Of a DNA stretch of 64,000 bases, positions 56,482 to 64,000 are shown one piece after another. The position numbers and the translations under genes were made by a program. Position 1 is the first letter of the stretch; the number at the start of each line of letters is the position of its first letter. The notes beneath the pieces were generated by a model. That model made no database searches. It had not been told where the DNA came from and saw only the letters and a program-made list of their open reading frames with translations. Source of the stretch: Caballeronia insecticola (GTDB taxonomy: Bacteria; Pseudomonadota; Gammaproteobacteria; Burkholderiales; Burkholderiaceae); the NCBI RefSeq assembly GCF_000402035.1, contig NC_021289.1, positions 496,001-560,000 of the forward strand. The letters are read 5' to 3'.

Positions 56482-57354
56482 CTAGCGGCGTTGGCGCATT
56501 GCGAGCGCGACGCGCGAGAGCGTGAGTGCCATCGCGAGCGCCTCGCGCCGTCCCAGCGGCTCGCCGAGCGCAAGCGCTGCGGCGGCGATGCCCATGATCG
56601 GCACGAGCAGCATGCCGATCGACGCGAGTTCGGCGGGCAGGCGGCGCAACGTTGCGAACCACGCCAGATAACAGACGCCCATCGGCACGAGGCTCATATA
56701 GACGAGGACCGCCCAGCCATCGGGCGCCAGGGCCGAAAAGACCGGATGTTCGATCACGAGGCCGAGCACGACCATCGGCGCACAGCCAATGCCGACTTGC
56801 CAAGCGACGAGCGTGACCGGCGGAATGGGCAGCGGCGCGTGCGTGACGACCGTGCCGAGCGCGAAGAGCATAGCCGCCGCAAGCGCGAATGCGATGCCGG
56901 CAATCTTGCCGCTGTCGAAAGACAAGCCGTGCGCGGAGAGCAGCACCAGCACGCCCGCGAGGCCCAGCGCCAGCGCGCAAAAGCCTGCGAGCGAAGGCTT
57001 GCGCCGCGCGATGGGCCAGGCGAGCAACATCGCCCAGATCGGCATGGTGTAGACGAGCAGCGCCCCTTCGCTGACCGAGAGCCATTTTATCGATAGCGTG
57101 GAGAAGCCCATCCACGCGAAAACGTTAATCGCCGATGCGAGCAGCAGTCGCGGCACGAGCGCGCGCGGCACGCGGATGTTTTCGCCAGCCGATTTCGCTA
57201 TCGCACCGAGCAAAACGGCGGCGGCCATTCCGGCGACGCCGCGCGAGAAGAGCGGCGGCCACTCGCGCAGCAAGACTTTCATGGCGGGCCAGTTGAGCGC
57301 CCAGCCGGTAGCCGTGACGAGCAGATAAATAAATCCCGTCAAGCGAGCAGGCAT
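56482..57354 (-). CDS. EamA family (DMT) transporter
   Basis: A 290-residue, ten-helix drug/metabolite transporter. Two EamA repeats are visible, the first starting GFIYLLVTATGWALNWPAMKVLLREWPPLFSRGVAG, the second near GIAFALAAAMLFALGTVVTH. The motif SLVPMGVCYLAWFATLRRLPAELASIGMLLVPIMG is typical. I start at ATG 57354; a TTG three codons upstream is possible. It exports or imports a small metabolite that cannot be specified. Confidence 0.88.
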   Translation of the reverse strand: MPARLTGFIYLLVTATGWALNWPAMKVLLREWPPLFSRGVAGMAAAVLLGAIAKSAGENIRVPRALVPRLLLASAINVFAWMGFSTLSIKWLSVSEGALLVYTMPIWAMLLAWPIARRKPSLAGFCALALGLAGVLVLLSAHGLSFDSGKIAGIAFALAAAMLFALGTVVTHAPLPIPPVTLVAWQVGIGCAPMVVLGLVIEHPVFSALAPDGWAVLVYMSLVPMGVCYLAWFATLRRLPAELASIGMLLVPIMGIAAAALALGEPLGRREALAMALTLSRVALAMRQRR

Positions 57355-57510
57355 GGCAGGCAATCTGGTCTTTTTTGTTGGTCGGATGGGTCTCGATCAT
57401 ACAGGCAGGCTCGGCATATTGAGTGCGTAATGCAAAACGCCAACATGCATGCAAAACGCAAGATGCAAAAGGCCATGGATGATGCGCGGACCGGAGCGAA
57501 GCCCGGGATT

Positions 57511-57523
57511 AGGAAACGTTTCT
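57511..57523. promoter_or_regulatory. Candidate LacI operator A
   Basis: AGGAAACGTTTCT contains the perfect palindrome GAAACGTTTC with central CG. It shares its core with operators around the nearby lacI and udh genes. It is 269 bases before the ExuT-like start codon. Confidence 0.5.
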
Positions 57524-57658
57524 AGAAAACGATTAACTCATTTAACGTGAGCGTTTCCTGGTTTCCGTAGTCCCTCGAATACGCCGTAGAGTGGCTATAA
57601 GAAGCCGTATTAGGGCAAATACGGGGATGGTCAGCTTTGAGCAAAACGACTATTCTCC

Positions 57659-57672
57659 GAAAAACGTTTTCC
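57659..57672. promoter_or_regulatory. Candidate LacI operator B
   Basis: GAAAAACGTTTTCC matches the perfect site at 60294-60305 (GAAAACGTTTTC) at eleven of twelve positions. It lies 120 bases upstream of the ExuT-like ATG, suitable for repression or activation of that gene. Confidence 0.55.
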
Positions 57673-57791
57673 AGAACAGGGGCCGGTTTGCTACGGAGCA
57701 GACCCACCTCAAGCCAGGCCCCCGGCGCTCGTCGCCGTCCCATGCAACAAAGAACGCGGCTCGACGAGCGCCGCCGCGTCCGGAGACTTTC

Positions 57792-59081
57792 ATGAACACT
57801 GTCGTTGCCGGCGTCGTGCGAACCGCGAGCCGTTATCGCTGGACCGTGTGCGCGCTGCTCTTCTTCGCCACGGTCATCAACTATATGGACCGGCAGATTC
57901 TCGGTCTGCTCGCGCCGATGCTGCAGAAGGACATCGGTTGGTCGCAGGTGCAGTACGGCCGCATCGTGATCGCGTTCTCGGCTTTCTATGCGGTCGGGCT
58001 GCTCTGTTTCGGGCGCATCGTCGACTGGCTCGGCACCCGCATCTCCTATGCGCTCGCCATGTTCATCTGGAGTATCGCGGCGATACTGCACGCGGCGGTC
58101 GGCTCCGTCATGGGCTTCGCCATGGTGCGCGCGCTGCTCGGCATCGGCGAGGGCGGCAACTTCCCGGCGGCGATCAAGACCACGGCCGAATGGTTCCCGC
58201 GCAAAGAACGCGCGCTGGCCACCGGCATCTTCAATTCGGGCGCGAACATCGGCGCGGTGTTCGCACCGGCGCTGATCCCGGCGATCGCGGTGGCGTTCGG
58301 CTGGCGCGCGGCGTTCGTGATCATCGGCGCGATCGGGTTCGTGTGGCTCGTCGTGTGGTTCTTCATGTATCGCCAGCCGGACGGCAGTGCGCAGGAAGAC
58401 GATCTCGCGAACGAAGGCGACGAAGCCAAAGCCGCCGACGCAGCCAACGCACACGCGGGCGCGCCGGGCTTCAAGGTGCTCATCAAGAAGCGTGAGACGT
58501 GGGCGTTCATCGTCGGCAAGTTCCTGACGGACCCGGTGTGGTGGTTCTATCTGTTCTGGTTGCCGAAGTGGCTCAATGAATCGCGCGGTATGGACATGCA
58601 GCACATCGGTTTGCCGCTTGTCGTGATCTATGCGATCACCACGGTCGGCAGCATCGGCGGCGGCTGGATTTCATCGAAGCTGCTGAGCAAAGGCTGGAGC
58701 GTGAATGCGGCGCGCAAGACCGCGATGCTGATCTGCGCATGCGCCGTGCTGCCCATCGCGTTCGTGTCGCAAGCGGAAAATCTGTGGGTCGCGGTGGCGA
58801 TCGTCGGTCTCGCGGCGGCGGCGCACCAGGGCTGGTCGGCGAATCTCTTCACGACGGCATCGGACATGTTCCCGCGTCGTGCGGTGGGCGCGGTGGTCGG
58901 TATCGGCGGCATGGCCGGCTCGATCGGCGGCGTGCTGTTCTCGGAAGTGATCGGCCAGGTCCTGCAACGCACGGGTCACTACTGGGTGCTGTTCGCGATC
59001 GGCGCATCGGCGTACCTGATTGCCTTCGCGATCATGCACGTCCTCTCGCCGAAGATGGCGCCGGCGAAGCTCGAAGCGTAA
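57792..59081 (+). CDS. exuT: MFS hexuronate transporter, ExuT-like
   Basis: A 429-residue, 12-helix MFS protein of the anion:cation symporter (ACS) family. The signature helix 1-2 region YMDRQILGLLAPMLQKDIGWSQVQYG is typical of ExuT/galacturonate importers. Helix 4-5 has LLGIGEGGNFPAAIKTTAEWFP. GGAG precedes the ATG at 57792. Its operators and the adjacent LacI, uronate dehydrogenase and lactonase genes support uptake of galacturonate or glucuronate. The assignment is by pattern and context. Confidence 0.85.
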   Translation: MNTVVAGVVRTASRYRWTVCALLFFATVINYMDRQILGLLAPMLQKDIGWSQVQYGRIVIAFSAFYAVGLLCFGRIVDWLGTRISYALAMFIWSIAAILHAAVGSVMGFAMVRALLGIGEGGNFPAAIKTTAEWFPRKERALATGIFNSGANIGAVFAPALIPAIAVAFGWRAAFVIIGAIGFVWLVVWFFMYRQPDGSAQEDDLANEGDEAKAADAANAHAGAPGFKVLIKKRETWAFIVGKFLTDPVWWFYLFWLPKWLNESRGMDMQHIGLPLVVIYAITTVGSIGGGWISSKLLSKGWSVNAARKTAMLICACAVLPIAFVSQAENLWVAVAIVGLAAAAHQGWSANLFTTASDMFPRRAVGAVVGIGGMAGSIGGVLFSEVIGQVLQRTGHYWVLFAIGASAYLIAFAIMHVLSPKMAPAKLEA

Positions 59082-59120
59082 CAACGGTAGCAACAGCATC
59101 AACGGTATCAACGCAACATG

Positions 59121-59161
59121 CGCCGCGCCGCCAGCACTCGCAGCACGCAGGCGGCGCGGCG
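59121..59161. terminator. 12-bp hairpin between convergent genes
   Basis: CGCCGCGCCGCC (59121-59132) and GGCGGCGCGGCG (59150-59161) form a perfect 12-base-pair stem with a 17-base loop. It lies between the convergent ExuT-like and LacI genes and could stop both transcripts, though no T-run is present. Confidence 0.55.
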
Positions 59162-59165
59162 AGCG

Positions 59166-60155
59166 TCACGTAACAGCAGCAGTCGATTCGCGCACGATGA
59201 GTCGCGGCTCGAACATGGAGTTGCCCGGGTCCGGATGACCGGCGAGGGCATCGATGAGCTTCTGCATCGCGAGCTCGCCCATCTTCTCGCTCTGGATGTC
59301 GACGGTAGTGAGACCGGGTGCGGCATACGCGCTGTACGGCACGTTGTCGATGCCGGTCACGGATACATCGTGCGGCACGCGAATGCCGAGCGTCGCGGCT
59401 TCCTTCATGAAGCCGAGCGCGATCAGATCGTTGTAGCAGATCACGGCTTGCGGCCGCTTCGGTCCGAGCATCACGCGCGAGCAGGCCTGTTCGCCCGCGA
59501 GTGGAGTGGGGGCGTGGGCTTCGTAGATATCGAGTTCGAGTCCCGCTTCGGCGAGACATTCGCGCGCGCCGCGAATCCGTTCATCGTTGATGCGCGCGTG
59601 CTCGAAGCCGAGATACGCAATACGCCGATGCCCGAGATCGAGCAAATGGCGCGCAAGCATGTAAGTAGCAAGGCGGCTGTTGATGCCGACGCTCGGAATG
59701 GGCAACTCGGCATTGCGCAGAAGCACGACGGGTTTGTCGAGGTCGAGCATCCATTGCGCGTCTTCGTCGGGCAGGCGCGAACTGACGAGCAGGCCATCCA
59801 CGCGCTGCGCGAGAGCCTCGATGAGCGGACGTTCGCGCGCCTGATTCTCGTCGATATCGACAAGCAGCAGCGTGTAGTCATGGCGCAGGGCGATGCGATT
59901 CGCGCCCTTCACGACATTGGTGAAGTGCGGATTGCTGATGTCGAGGATCGTGAGCCCGATGGTGCGGGTCTTGCCGGTGATCATCGAGCGCGCGAGCGGG
60001 TTCGAACGATAGCCGAGCGATTCGATCGATTCCTTGAGTCGGGCTTCGACCGGCGCCGAGAAACGTTGCGCACCGTTGATGTACTTGGAAACGGTCGCGA
60101 CGGACACGCCCGCCGCGGCGGCGACGTCGCGAATGGTCGGCGAAATTTTCTTCAT
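59166..60155 (-). CDS. LacI family regulator of the uronate genes
   Basis: A 329-residue LacI repressor. It starts MKKISPTIRDVAAAAGVSVATVSKYINGAQRF (helix-turn-helix), then the hinge ESIESLGYRSNPLARSM. The sugar-acid-binding core contains GLTILDISNPHFTNVVKGANR and GIDNVPYSAYAAPGLTTVDI. I reject the longer upstream reading because it covers operator C. It is flanked by ExuT and the udh/lactonase operon, and four related palindromes lie around these genes. It is thus the likely local regulator of uronate catabolism. Confidence 0.92.
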   Translation of the reverse strand: MKKISPTIRDVAAAAGVSVATVSKYINGAQRFSAPVEARLKESIESLGYRSNPLARSMITGKTRTIGLTILDISNPHFTNVVKGANRIALRHDYTLLLVDIDENQARERPLIEALAQRVDGLLVSSRLPDEDAQWMLDLDKPVVLLRNAELPIPSVGINSRLATYMLARHLLDLGHRRIAYLGFEHARINDERIRGARECLAEAGLELDIYEAHAPTPLAGEQACSRVMLGPKRPQAVICYNDLIALGFMKEAATLGIRVPHDVSVTGIDNVPYSAYAAPGLTTVDIQSEKMGELAMQKLIDALAGHPDPGNSMFEPRLIVRESTAAVT

Positions 60156-60159
60156 AAAG

Positions 60160-60171
60160 GGTAACGTTTTC
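60160..60171. promoter_or_regulatory. Candidate LacI operator C (autoregulation)
   Basis: GGTAACGTTTTC matches the perfect site at 60294 at ten of twelve positions. It lies five bases upstream of the lacI start codon, a position that suits autorepression. Confidence 0.5.
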
Positions 60172-60292
60172 TCTGTGTTTACGGATTGTCGCAGAAAATC
60201 AGGAAACAATGACGAAGCCAACGGCATTTTGTATCTTGTCTTTTGCATGCCAACCGTCAACTGATGAGCCGGATGGCCGGATGTCATAGTCC

Positions 60293-60306
60293 AGAAAACG
60301 TTTTCT
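60293..60306. promoter_or_regulatory. Candidate LacI operator D before udh
   Basis: AGAAAACGTTTTCT is a perfect 14-base palindrome with central CG, 47 bases upstream of the uronate dehydrogenase ATG. It is the clearest operator in the window for the neighbouring LacI protein. Confidence 0.65.
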
Positions 60307-60352
60307 TTTTTTTAGCTTTCAACGCATCACTACGTATTCGATAGGAGTCTCG

Positions 60353-61183
60353 ATGAATCAGCCAACCGCAGCGGGCAAACCGTTCAAGCGTCTGCTTCTG
60401 ACCGGCGCGGCCGGCAACCTGGGCCGTCAATTGCGCAGCCCGCTCGCGCAATGGGCGGACGTCGTGCGGCTCTCCGACATTGCCCCGCTCGACGATGCCG
60501 CCAGCCACGAAGAAGTGAGCGCCGTCGATCTCGCGGACCGCGACAAGGTAATGAAGCTCGTCGAGGGTGTCGATGCGATCGTGCATCTGGGCGGCATCTC
60601 TATCGACGCGCCGTTCGACGATCTGATCGAAGCGAACATCCGCGGCACGTACAACATCTATGAAGCGGCGCGCCGTTATGGCGTGAAGCGCGTCGTGTTC
60701 GCGAGCTCGAATCACGCGATCGGCTTTCATCCCGTCACCGAAGTGCTCGACGCGGATGCACCGCAGCGGCCGGACAGCCTCTATGGCGTGACGAAATGCT
60801 TCGGCGAGGCGCTGTCGCGCTATTACTTCGATCGCTTCGGCATCGAGACGGTGTGCTTGCGCATTGGTTCGTCGTTCGAGGAGCCGAAGAATCCGCGTAT
60901 GCTCGTCACGTATCTGAGCTTCCGCGATTTCATCGAGCTCGTGCGTTGCTCGCTGTTCACGAATCGTGTCGGCCATGCGGTGGTGTATGGCGCATCGGAC
61001 AATCCCGTGAAGTGGTGGGACAACTCGAAGGCCGGCTTCCTCGGCTTCAATCCGCAAGACAGCTCGGCGCAGTTCAACGGGCTCTTCCCGGTCGCCGCGC
61101 CGACCGCTAATCACGATGACCCCGCGCAGCGCTTCCAGGGCGGCGCATTCGTGATCGGCGAACCGATGGAGCGCAAGCGATGA
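60353..61183 (+). CDS. udh: Uronate dehydrogenase
   Basis: A 276-residue NAD-dependent extended SDR. The coenzyme loop is TGAAGNLGRQL, the Ser is in FASSNHAIGFHP, and Y144-GVT-K148 forms the catalytic pair. The pattern VKWWDNSKAGFLGF in the C-terminal part is characteristic of uronate dehydrogenases. It oxidises D-galacturonate or D-glucuronate to the aldaro-lactone, the first step of the oxidative uronate pathway. AGGAG precedes the ATG. Its stop overlaps the lactonase start by four bases (ATGA). Confidence 0.92.
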   Translation: MNQPTAAGKPFKRLLLTGAAGNLGRQLRSPLAQWADVVRLSDIAPLDDAASHEEVSAVDLADRDKVMKLVEGVDAIVHLGGISIDAPFDDLIEANIRGTYNIYEAARRYGVKRVVFASSNHAIGFHPVTEVLDADAPQRPDSLYGVTKCFGEALSRYYFDRFGIETVCLRIGSSFEEPKNPRMLVTYLSFRDFIELVRCSLFTNRVGHAVVYGASDNPVKWWDNSKAGFLGFNPQDSSAQFNGLFPVAAPTANHDDPAQRFQGGAFVIGEPMERKR

Positions 61184-62088
61184 GCAGCGCGAACCGCGTC
61201 GAACGGCTCGATTCAGGCGGCCGCGCGACGGTCGGCGAATGCCCGGTCTGGCGCGCGGAAGAGGGCGCGCTGTACTGGGTCGATATTCCGGCGCGGCGCA
61301 TCGTCCGGCTGGAGATCGCGAACGCGCGGCGCACTGAATGGACCTTCGCCGAGCAGGTCGCGTGCTTTGCGTTCGATGCGGCGGGGCACGTCGTCGCGGG
61401 CATGGAGAGCGGCATGTTCGGCGTGAACTTGCAGAGCCTCGGCGATGCGCACGCAATCAAACTCGCTGCGCCTGAATTTCCCGCGCCGGGCATGCGTTTC
61501 AACGATGGCCGCTGCGACCGGCAAGGGCGCTTCTGGGCCGGCACGATGGTGCAGGACATGTCGCTGGCGAGTCCGGCCGGCGCGCTGTATCGGTTCGATG
61601 AAACCGGCAGATTGTCCGCGCCCGTTGTCGACGGTTTGATCACACAGAACGGTCTCGCGTGGTCGCCGGATGGCAGGACGATGTATTTGTCCGACTCGCA
61701 TCCGCAACGTCGTCTGGTGTGGGCATTCGATTTCGACCCCGATACCGGCACGCCAAGCGCGCGGCGCGTGTTCGCGGACCTGCATCACTACACGGGTCGT
61801 CCGGACGGTGCAGCGGTCGATGCCGATGGCTGCTACTGGACCTGCGCCAACGACGCAGGCCGCCTTCTGCGCTTCACTCCGCAAGGCAAGCTCGATCGCG
61901 AGATCGCATTGCCCGCGAGCAAGCCTTCGATGTGCGCATTCGGCGGCAGCGACCTGTCGACGCTCTTCGTCACGACGATTCGCCCGGCATCGAACGCAAC
62001 TGAAGACGACGGCTACGTGTTTGCCCTGAACCCCGGTGTGCAAGGCTTACCGGAACCGCACTACGCCGGAATGTTACCGGTCGCATAA
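61180..62088 (+). CDS. SMP-30/gluconolactonase family lactonase
   Basis: A 302-residue six-bladed beta-propeller of the SMP-30 family. Metal ligands are visible at E20 (VGECPVW), N157 (QNGLAWSPDG) and D209 (RPDGAAVDADG). FNDGRCDRQGRFWAGTM is the typical second blade. Translationally coupled to udh by a four-base overlap, it probably opens the galactaro- or glucaro-lactone made by Udh. A terminator follows. No galactarate or glucarate dehydratase genes are in view, so the pathway continues elsewhere. Confidence 0.9.
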   Translation: MSSANRVERLDSGGRATVGECPVWRAEEGALYWVDIPARRIVRLEIANARRTEWTFAEQVACFAFDAAGHVVAGMESGMFGVNLQSLGDAHAIKLAAPEFPAPGMRFNDGRCDRQGRFWAGTMVQDMSLASPAGALYRFDETGRLSAPVVDGLITQNGLAWSPDGRTMYLSDSHPQRRLVWAFDFDPDTGTPSARRVFADLHHYTGRPDGAAVDADGCYWTCANDAGRLLRFTPQGKLDREIALPASKPSMCAFGGSDLSTLFVTTIRPASNATEDDGYVFALNPGVQGLPEPHYAGMLPVA

Positions 62089-62106
62089 ATTGCGCATCCA
62101 CCTATG

Positions 62107-62134
62107 AAAACGGGGCCGAACAACGGCCCGTTTT
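62107..62134 (+). terminator. Intrinsic terminator of the udh-lactonase operon
   Basis: AAAACGGGGCCG and CGGCCCGTTTT pair with one bulged G around a five-base loop, followed by GCTTTC. It begins 18 bases after the lactonase stop. Confidence 0.7.
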
Positions 62135-62328
62135 GCTTTCATTCTGCAAGCTTTGGGATTAAAGCACCTTTGGTGCACCGCATTGGCGCACATCAAACGT
62201 GAACCCAGTCAAGCTTAGGAACCGATACCAAGGCTAAACACCAGTTCTTTACTGTCTCCTTAGAGAGTAGTCTCCGCAGGTACTACGAGTACCCAGCGAG
62301 CTAATTCTTCTATCCGGAGGAGACATAG

Positions 62329-63675
62329 ATGGACCTTGAATCTCGCACCATGAAACGCGTGATGTTTCGCCTCGTGCCGTTCCTGATCTTGTGCTACTTC
62401 ATCGCATATCTGGATCGTGTCAACGTCGGCTTTGCCGCATTGCAGATGAACAAAGCGCTCGGCTTCACCGCGAGCATGTTCGGTTTTGGCGCAGGCATCT
62501 TCTTCATCGCCTATTTCTTTTTCGAGGTTCCGTCCAACCTGCTGCTCGAACGATTCGGCGCACGTCGCTGGATCGCGCGGATCATGTTCACATGGGGCAT
62601 TCTTGCCGCGGCGATGGCGTTTATCCCGCACATCGCGCAGTCGACGGGACTCTCCAATGCGTACGTGTTCTATGGCTTGCGCATCCTGCTCGGCGTCGCG
62701 GAAGCGGGCTTCTTTCCCGGCATCATTTTCTTGCTGACGTTGTGGTTTCCTGCGAAGTATCGGGGACGCGTCGTCGGCTATTTCATGGCGGCCATTCCGC
62801 TGTCCACCGTGATCGGCGGGCCGATTTCCGGCGCGCTGCTGACGATGGACGGCATGGGCGGCATGCAAGGCTGGCAATGGCTTTATCTGATCGAAGCATT
62901 GCCTGCGCTGCTGCTTGCGTTCGTCGTGTTCTTCTATTTGACCGACAAGCCCGCCGATGCACACTGGCTCGCCGACGAAGAGCGCGAGTGGCTCGTCAAG
63001 CGTCAGGCGCATGAACGCGCGCATCGCGAGGCAGTGCATTCGTTCAGCGTGAAGCAGGCTATCTTCAATCCGCGCGTGCTCGCCATCGCGTTGATCTACT
63101 TCGGCGCCAACGCGACCAACTATGGTCTGAGCTTCTTCCTGCCGCAGATCGTCAAGTCGTTCGGGCTGACCAATCTTCAGACGGGCTTCGTCACGTCGTT
63201 GCCGTATATCGTCGGCGTGATCAGCATGGTGCTGTGGGGCCGGCATTCGGATCGCAAGCTCGAACGCCGCTGGCACGTCGCGATTGCGTTGATGGTGGCG
63301 GCGGGCGGTATCGCGGCATCGGCGGGACTGGATAACCCGGTCCTGAAGATGATCGCGCTCTCGATCGCGGGCTTCGGCATCTTCGGTTGCCTGCCGGTGA
63401 TCTGGACGTTGCCGGCATCGTTCCTGTCGGGCGCTGCGGCCGCAGGCGGCATTGCAGCGATCAATTCGCTCGGCAATCTCGCGGGTTTCTTCGGTCCCTA
63501 TGTCATGGGCTGGATCAAGGACAGCACCGGCAGCTTCGGCGCGGGTTTGCTGTGTCTCTCGGGTGCGGGCATGATCGGCGTGGCGGCGGTATTGCTGCTG
63601 CATCACGACTCCGCGCTGGAGACGATTGCCAACGCGCATGACCTCGAAGAGCCCGAGCCGAACTTGGCTCGTTGA
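62329..63675 (+). CDS. MFS transporter, anion:cation symporter family
   Basis: A 448-residue MFS protein of the ACS/phthalate-permease type. It starts MDLESRTMKRVMFRLVPFLILCYFIAYLDRVNVGFAALQM. PSNLLLERFGARRWIARIMFTWG is the family's loop 2-3, and GVAEAGFFPGIIFLLTLWFP marks helix 4-5. AGGAGACATAG precedes the ATG. It is not covered by the LacI operators, and the FCD regulator downstream may control it. Likely substrate is a sugar acid such as an aldarate or galactonate; this is an inference. Confidence 0.9.
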   Translation: MDLESRTMKRVMFRLVPFLILCYFIAYLDRVNVGFAALQMNKALGFTASMFGFGAGIFFIAYFFFEVPSNLLLERFGARRWIARIMFTWGILAAAMAFIPHIAQSTGLSNAYVFYGLRILLGVAEAGFFPGIIFLLTLWFPAKYRGRVVGYFMAAIPLSTVIGGPISGALLTMDGMGGMQGWQWLYLIEALPALLLAFVVFFYLTDKPADAHWLADEEREWLVKRQAHERAHREAVHSFSVKQAIFNPRVLAIALIYFGANATNYGLSFFLPQIVKSFGLTNLQTGFVTSLPYIVGVISMVLWGRHSDRKLERRWHVAIALMVAAGGIAASAGLDNPVLKMIALSIAGFGIFGCLPVIWTLPASFLSGAAAAGGIAAINSLGNLAGFFGPYVMGWIKDSTGSFGAGLLCLSGAGMIGVAAVLLLHHDSALETIANAHDLEEPEPNLAR

Positions 63676-63700
63676 ATGGCTCGTTGAAGGGTTCGTTGAA
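63665..63700 (+). repeat. Three 12-bp tandem repeats across a stop codon
   Basis: Units of the form TGGCTCGTTGAA occur three times in a row with three changes, and a degenerate fourth follows. The transporter stop TGA is in the first unit, and each further unit also has TGA in frame. Confidence 0.8.
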
Positions 63701-63728
63701 GGGTCCGCTAAGGCCTTCAGATGGACGA

Positions 63729-63757
63729 GAGGGACCGTGAGCGACTGACGGTCCCTC
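63729..63757. terminator. Bidirectional intrinsic terminator
   Basis: GAGGGACCGT (63729-63738) and ACGGTCCCTC (63748-63757) form a perfect ten-base-pair stem with a nine-base loop, then TTGCGTTTATT. It lies between the convergent transporter and FCD regulator genes. Confidence 0.75.
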
Positions 63758-63778
63758 TTGCGTTTATTCGATGCAACT

Positions 63779-64000
63779 TCATTCCGACGACGCCTGCGCG
63801 CGGCGCAATCTCTCCCGGCTATTGATCAGATGCAGCCGCATCGCGGTGCGTGCCGAATCGGCGTCGCCGCGTTCGATGGCATCCGCGATCTGTTCATGCT
63901 CGCGATTCACGCGCATCAGATACTCGGCGTATTGCTCGCGCGGAATCGGCGTGGCGGTGATGCGCGTGCGCGGAATCATTCGCGTGCCGAGATGCTCCAT
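63779..64000 (-). CDS. GntR family regulator, C-terminal FCD domain (partial)
   Basis: The last 73 codons of a leftward gene that continues past the right edge. The visible part is the end of an FCD ligand-binding domain: REHEQIADAIERGDADSARTAMRLHLINSRERL, where the two His are usual metal-binding residues of FadR/FCD proteins. The helix-turn-helix is outside the window. Convergent with the ACS transporter, it may regulate that gene in response to a sugar acid. The M at the edge is not a reliable start. Confidence 0.8.
   Translation of the reverse strand: MEHLGTRMIPRTRITATPIPREQYAEYLMRVNREHEQIADAIERGDADSARTAMRLHLINSRERLRRAQASSE

Larger units (their letters stand above)
57355..57791. other. 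Intergenic region with uronate-type operators
   Basis: About 440 bases between EamA and the ExuT-like gene. Near the right end are palindromes at 57511-57523 and 57659-57672 that resemble sites around the downstream LacI gene. The left part shows nothing definite. Confidence 0.55.

Overview
The window looks like part of a Burkholderiaceae replicon, most likely Caballeronia or Paraburkholderia. The evidence is GC-rich coding sequence, families typical of that group (DUF4148, DUF3563, VC0807-type), and a dense patchwork of small catabolic operons, each with its own LysR, LacI, AraC or TetR regulator. That pattern fits a secondary chromosome or megaplasmid. I see no rRNA, functional tRNA, CRISPR array, insertion sequence, phage gene or replication origin.

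Layout. (1) 0-3.1 kb: the C-terminus of an ECF41/SigJ-like sigma factor, a carboxymuconolactone decarboxylase-like protein, a cupin, a LysR regulator preceded by an ECF41-like promoter, a possible epimerase-gene remnant, and Ohr. (2) 3.1-9.4 kb: a five-gene operon (SDR, KstD-like flavoprotein, NIPSNAP, SDR, aromatic-acid-type MFS transporter) divergent from a PobR-like AraC regulator. It is possibly a route that aromatises cyclohexane carboxylates. (3) 9.5-15.4 kb: periplasmic trehalase, an orphan SoxC/cytochrome c sulfite dehydrogenase pair, a tautomerase, an SDR lacking its catalytic Tyr, a HAD hydrolase and a DUF1330 protein. (4) 15.7-22.4 kb: DUF4148, a PEP mutase/isocitrate lyase enzyme, an amidohydrolase plus MFS pair with a divergent LysR, an epoxide-hydrolase-like enzyme and a PhyH dioxygenase. 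(5) 23-35.7 kb: an acyltransferase-3, a MATE exporter, then a signalling island: a VpsR-like sigma-54 activator, a two-receiver regulator, a REC-GGDEF cyclase and a 1327-residue Cache-PAS-PAS-HisKA-REC-REC-Hpt kinase. Next to it are a DUF3563 small protein with a near-consensus sigma-54 promoter and an alpha/beta hydrolase. (6) 35.9-39.3 kb: an Asn/Ala-rich secreted protein, LysR/TSUP, a secreted unknown and a cold-shock protein. (7) 39.5-46 kb: a class II aldolase-like enzyme, a CUT2 sugar ABC transporter under a LacI repressor with palindromic operators, and DUF1349. (8) 46-51.7 kb: an HdeD-like membrane domain fused to a papain-like domain, an NmrA/TetR divergent pair with tandem operators, a GT2 glycosyltransferase, and about 0.9 kb without a convincing gene. 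(9) 51.8-54.4 kb: LacI plus a MocD-like desaturase-fold oxygenase plus a MocE-like Rieske ferredoxin. (10) 54.4-57.4 kb: a chemoreceptor and an EamA transporter. (11) 57.5-64 kb: a uronate module with an ExuT-like transporter, LacI, uronate dehydrogenase and SMP-30 lactonase sharing AACGTT-centred operators, then a second MFS transporter and a GntR/FCD regulator cut by the window edge.

The genes describe a soil or plant-associated bacterium that senses, imports and oxidises plant-derived sugars, uronates and alicyclic or aromatic acids. Its c-di-GMP signalling locus probably controls a lifestyle switch. Family assignments come from motifs read in the sequence; substrates are inferences unless stated.
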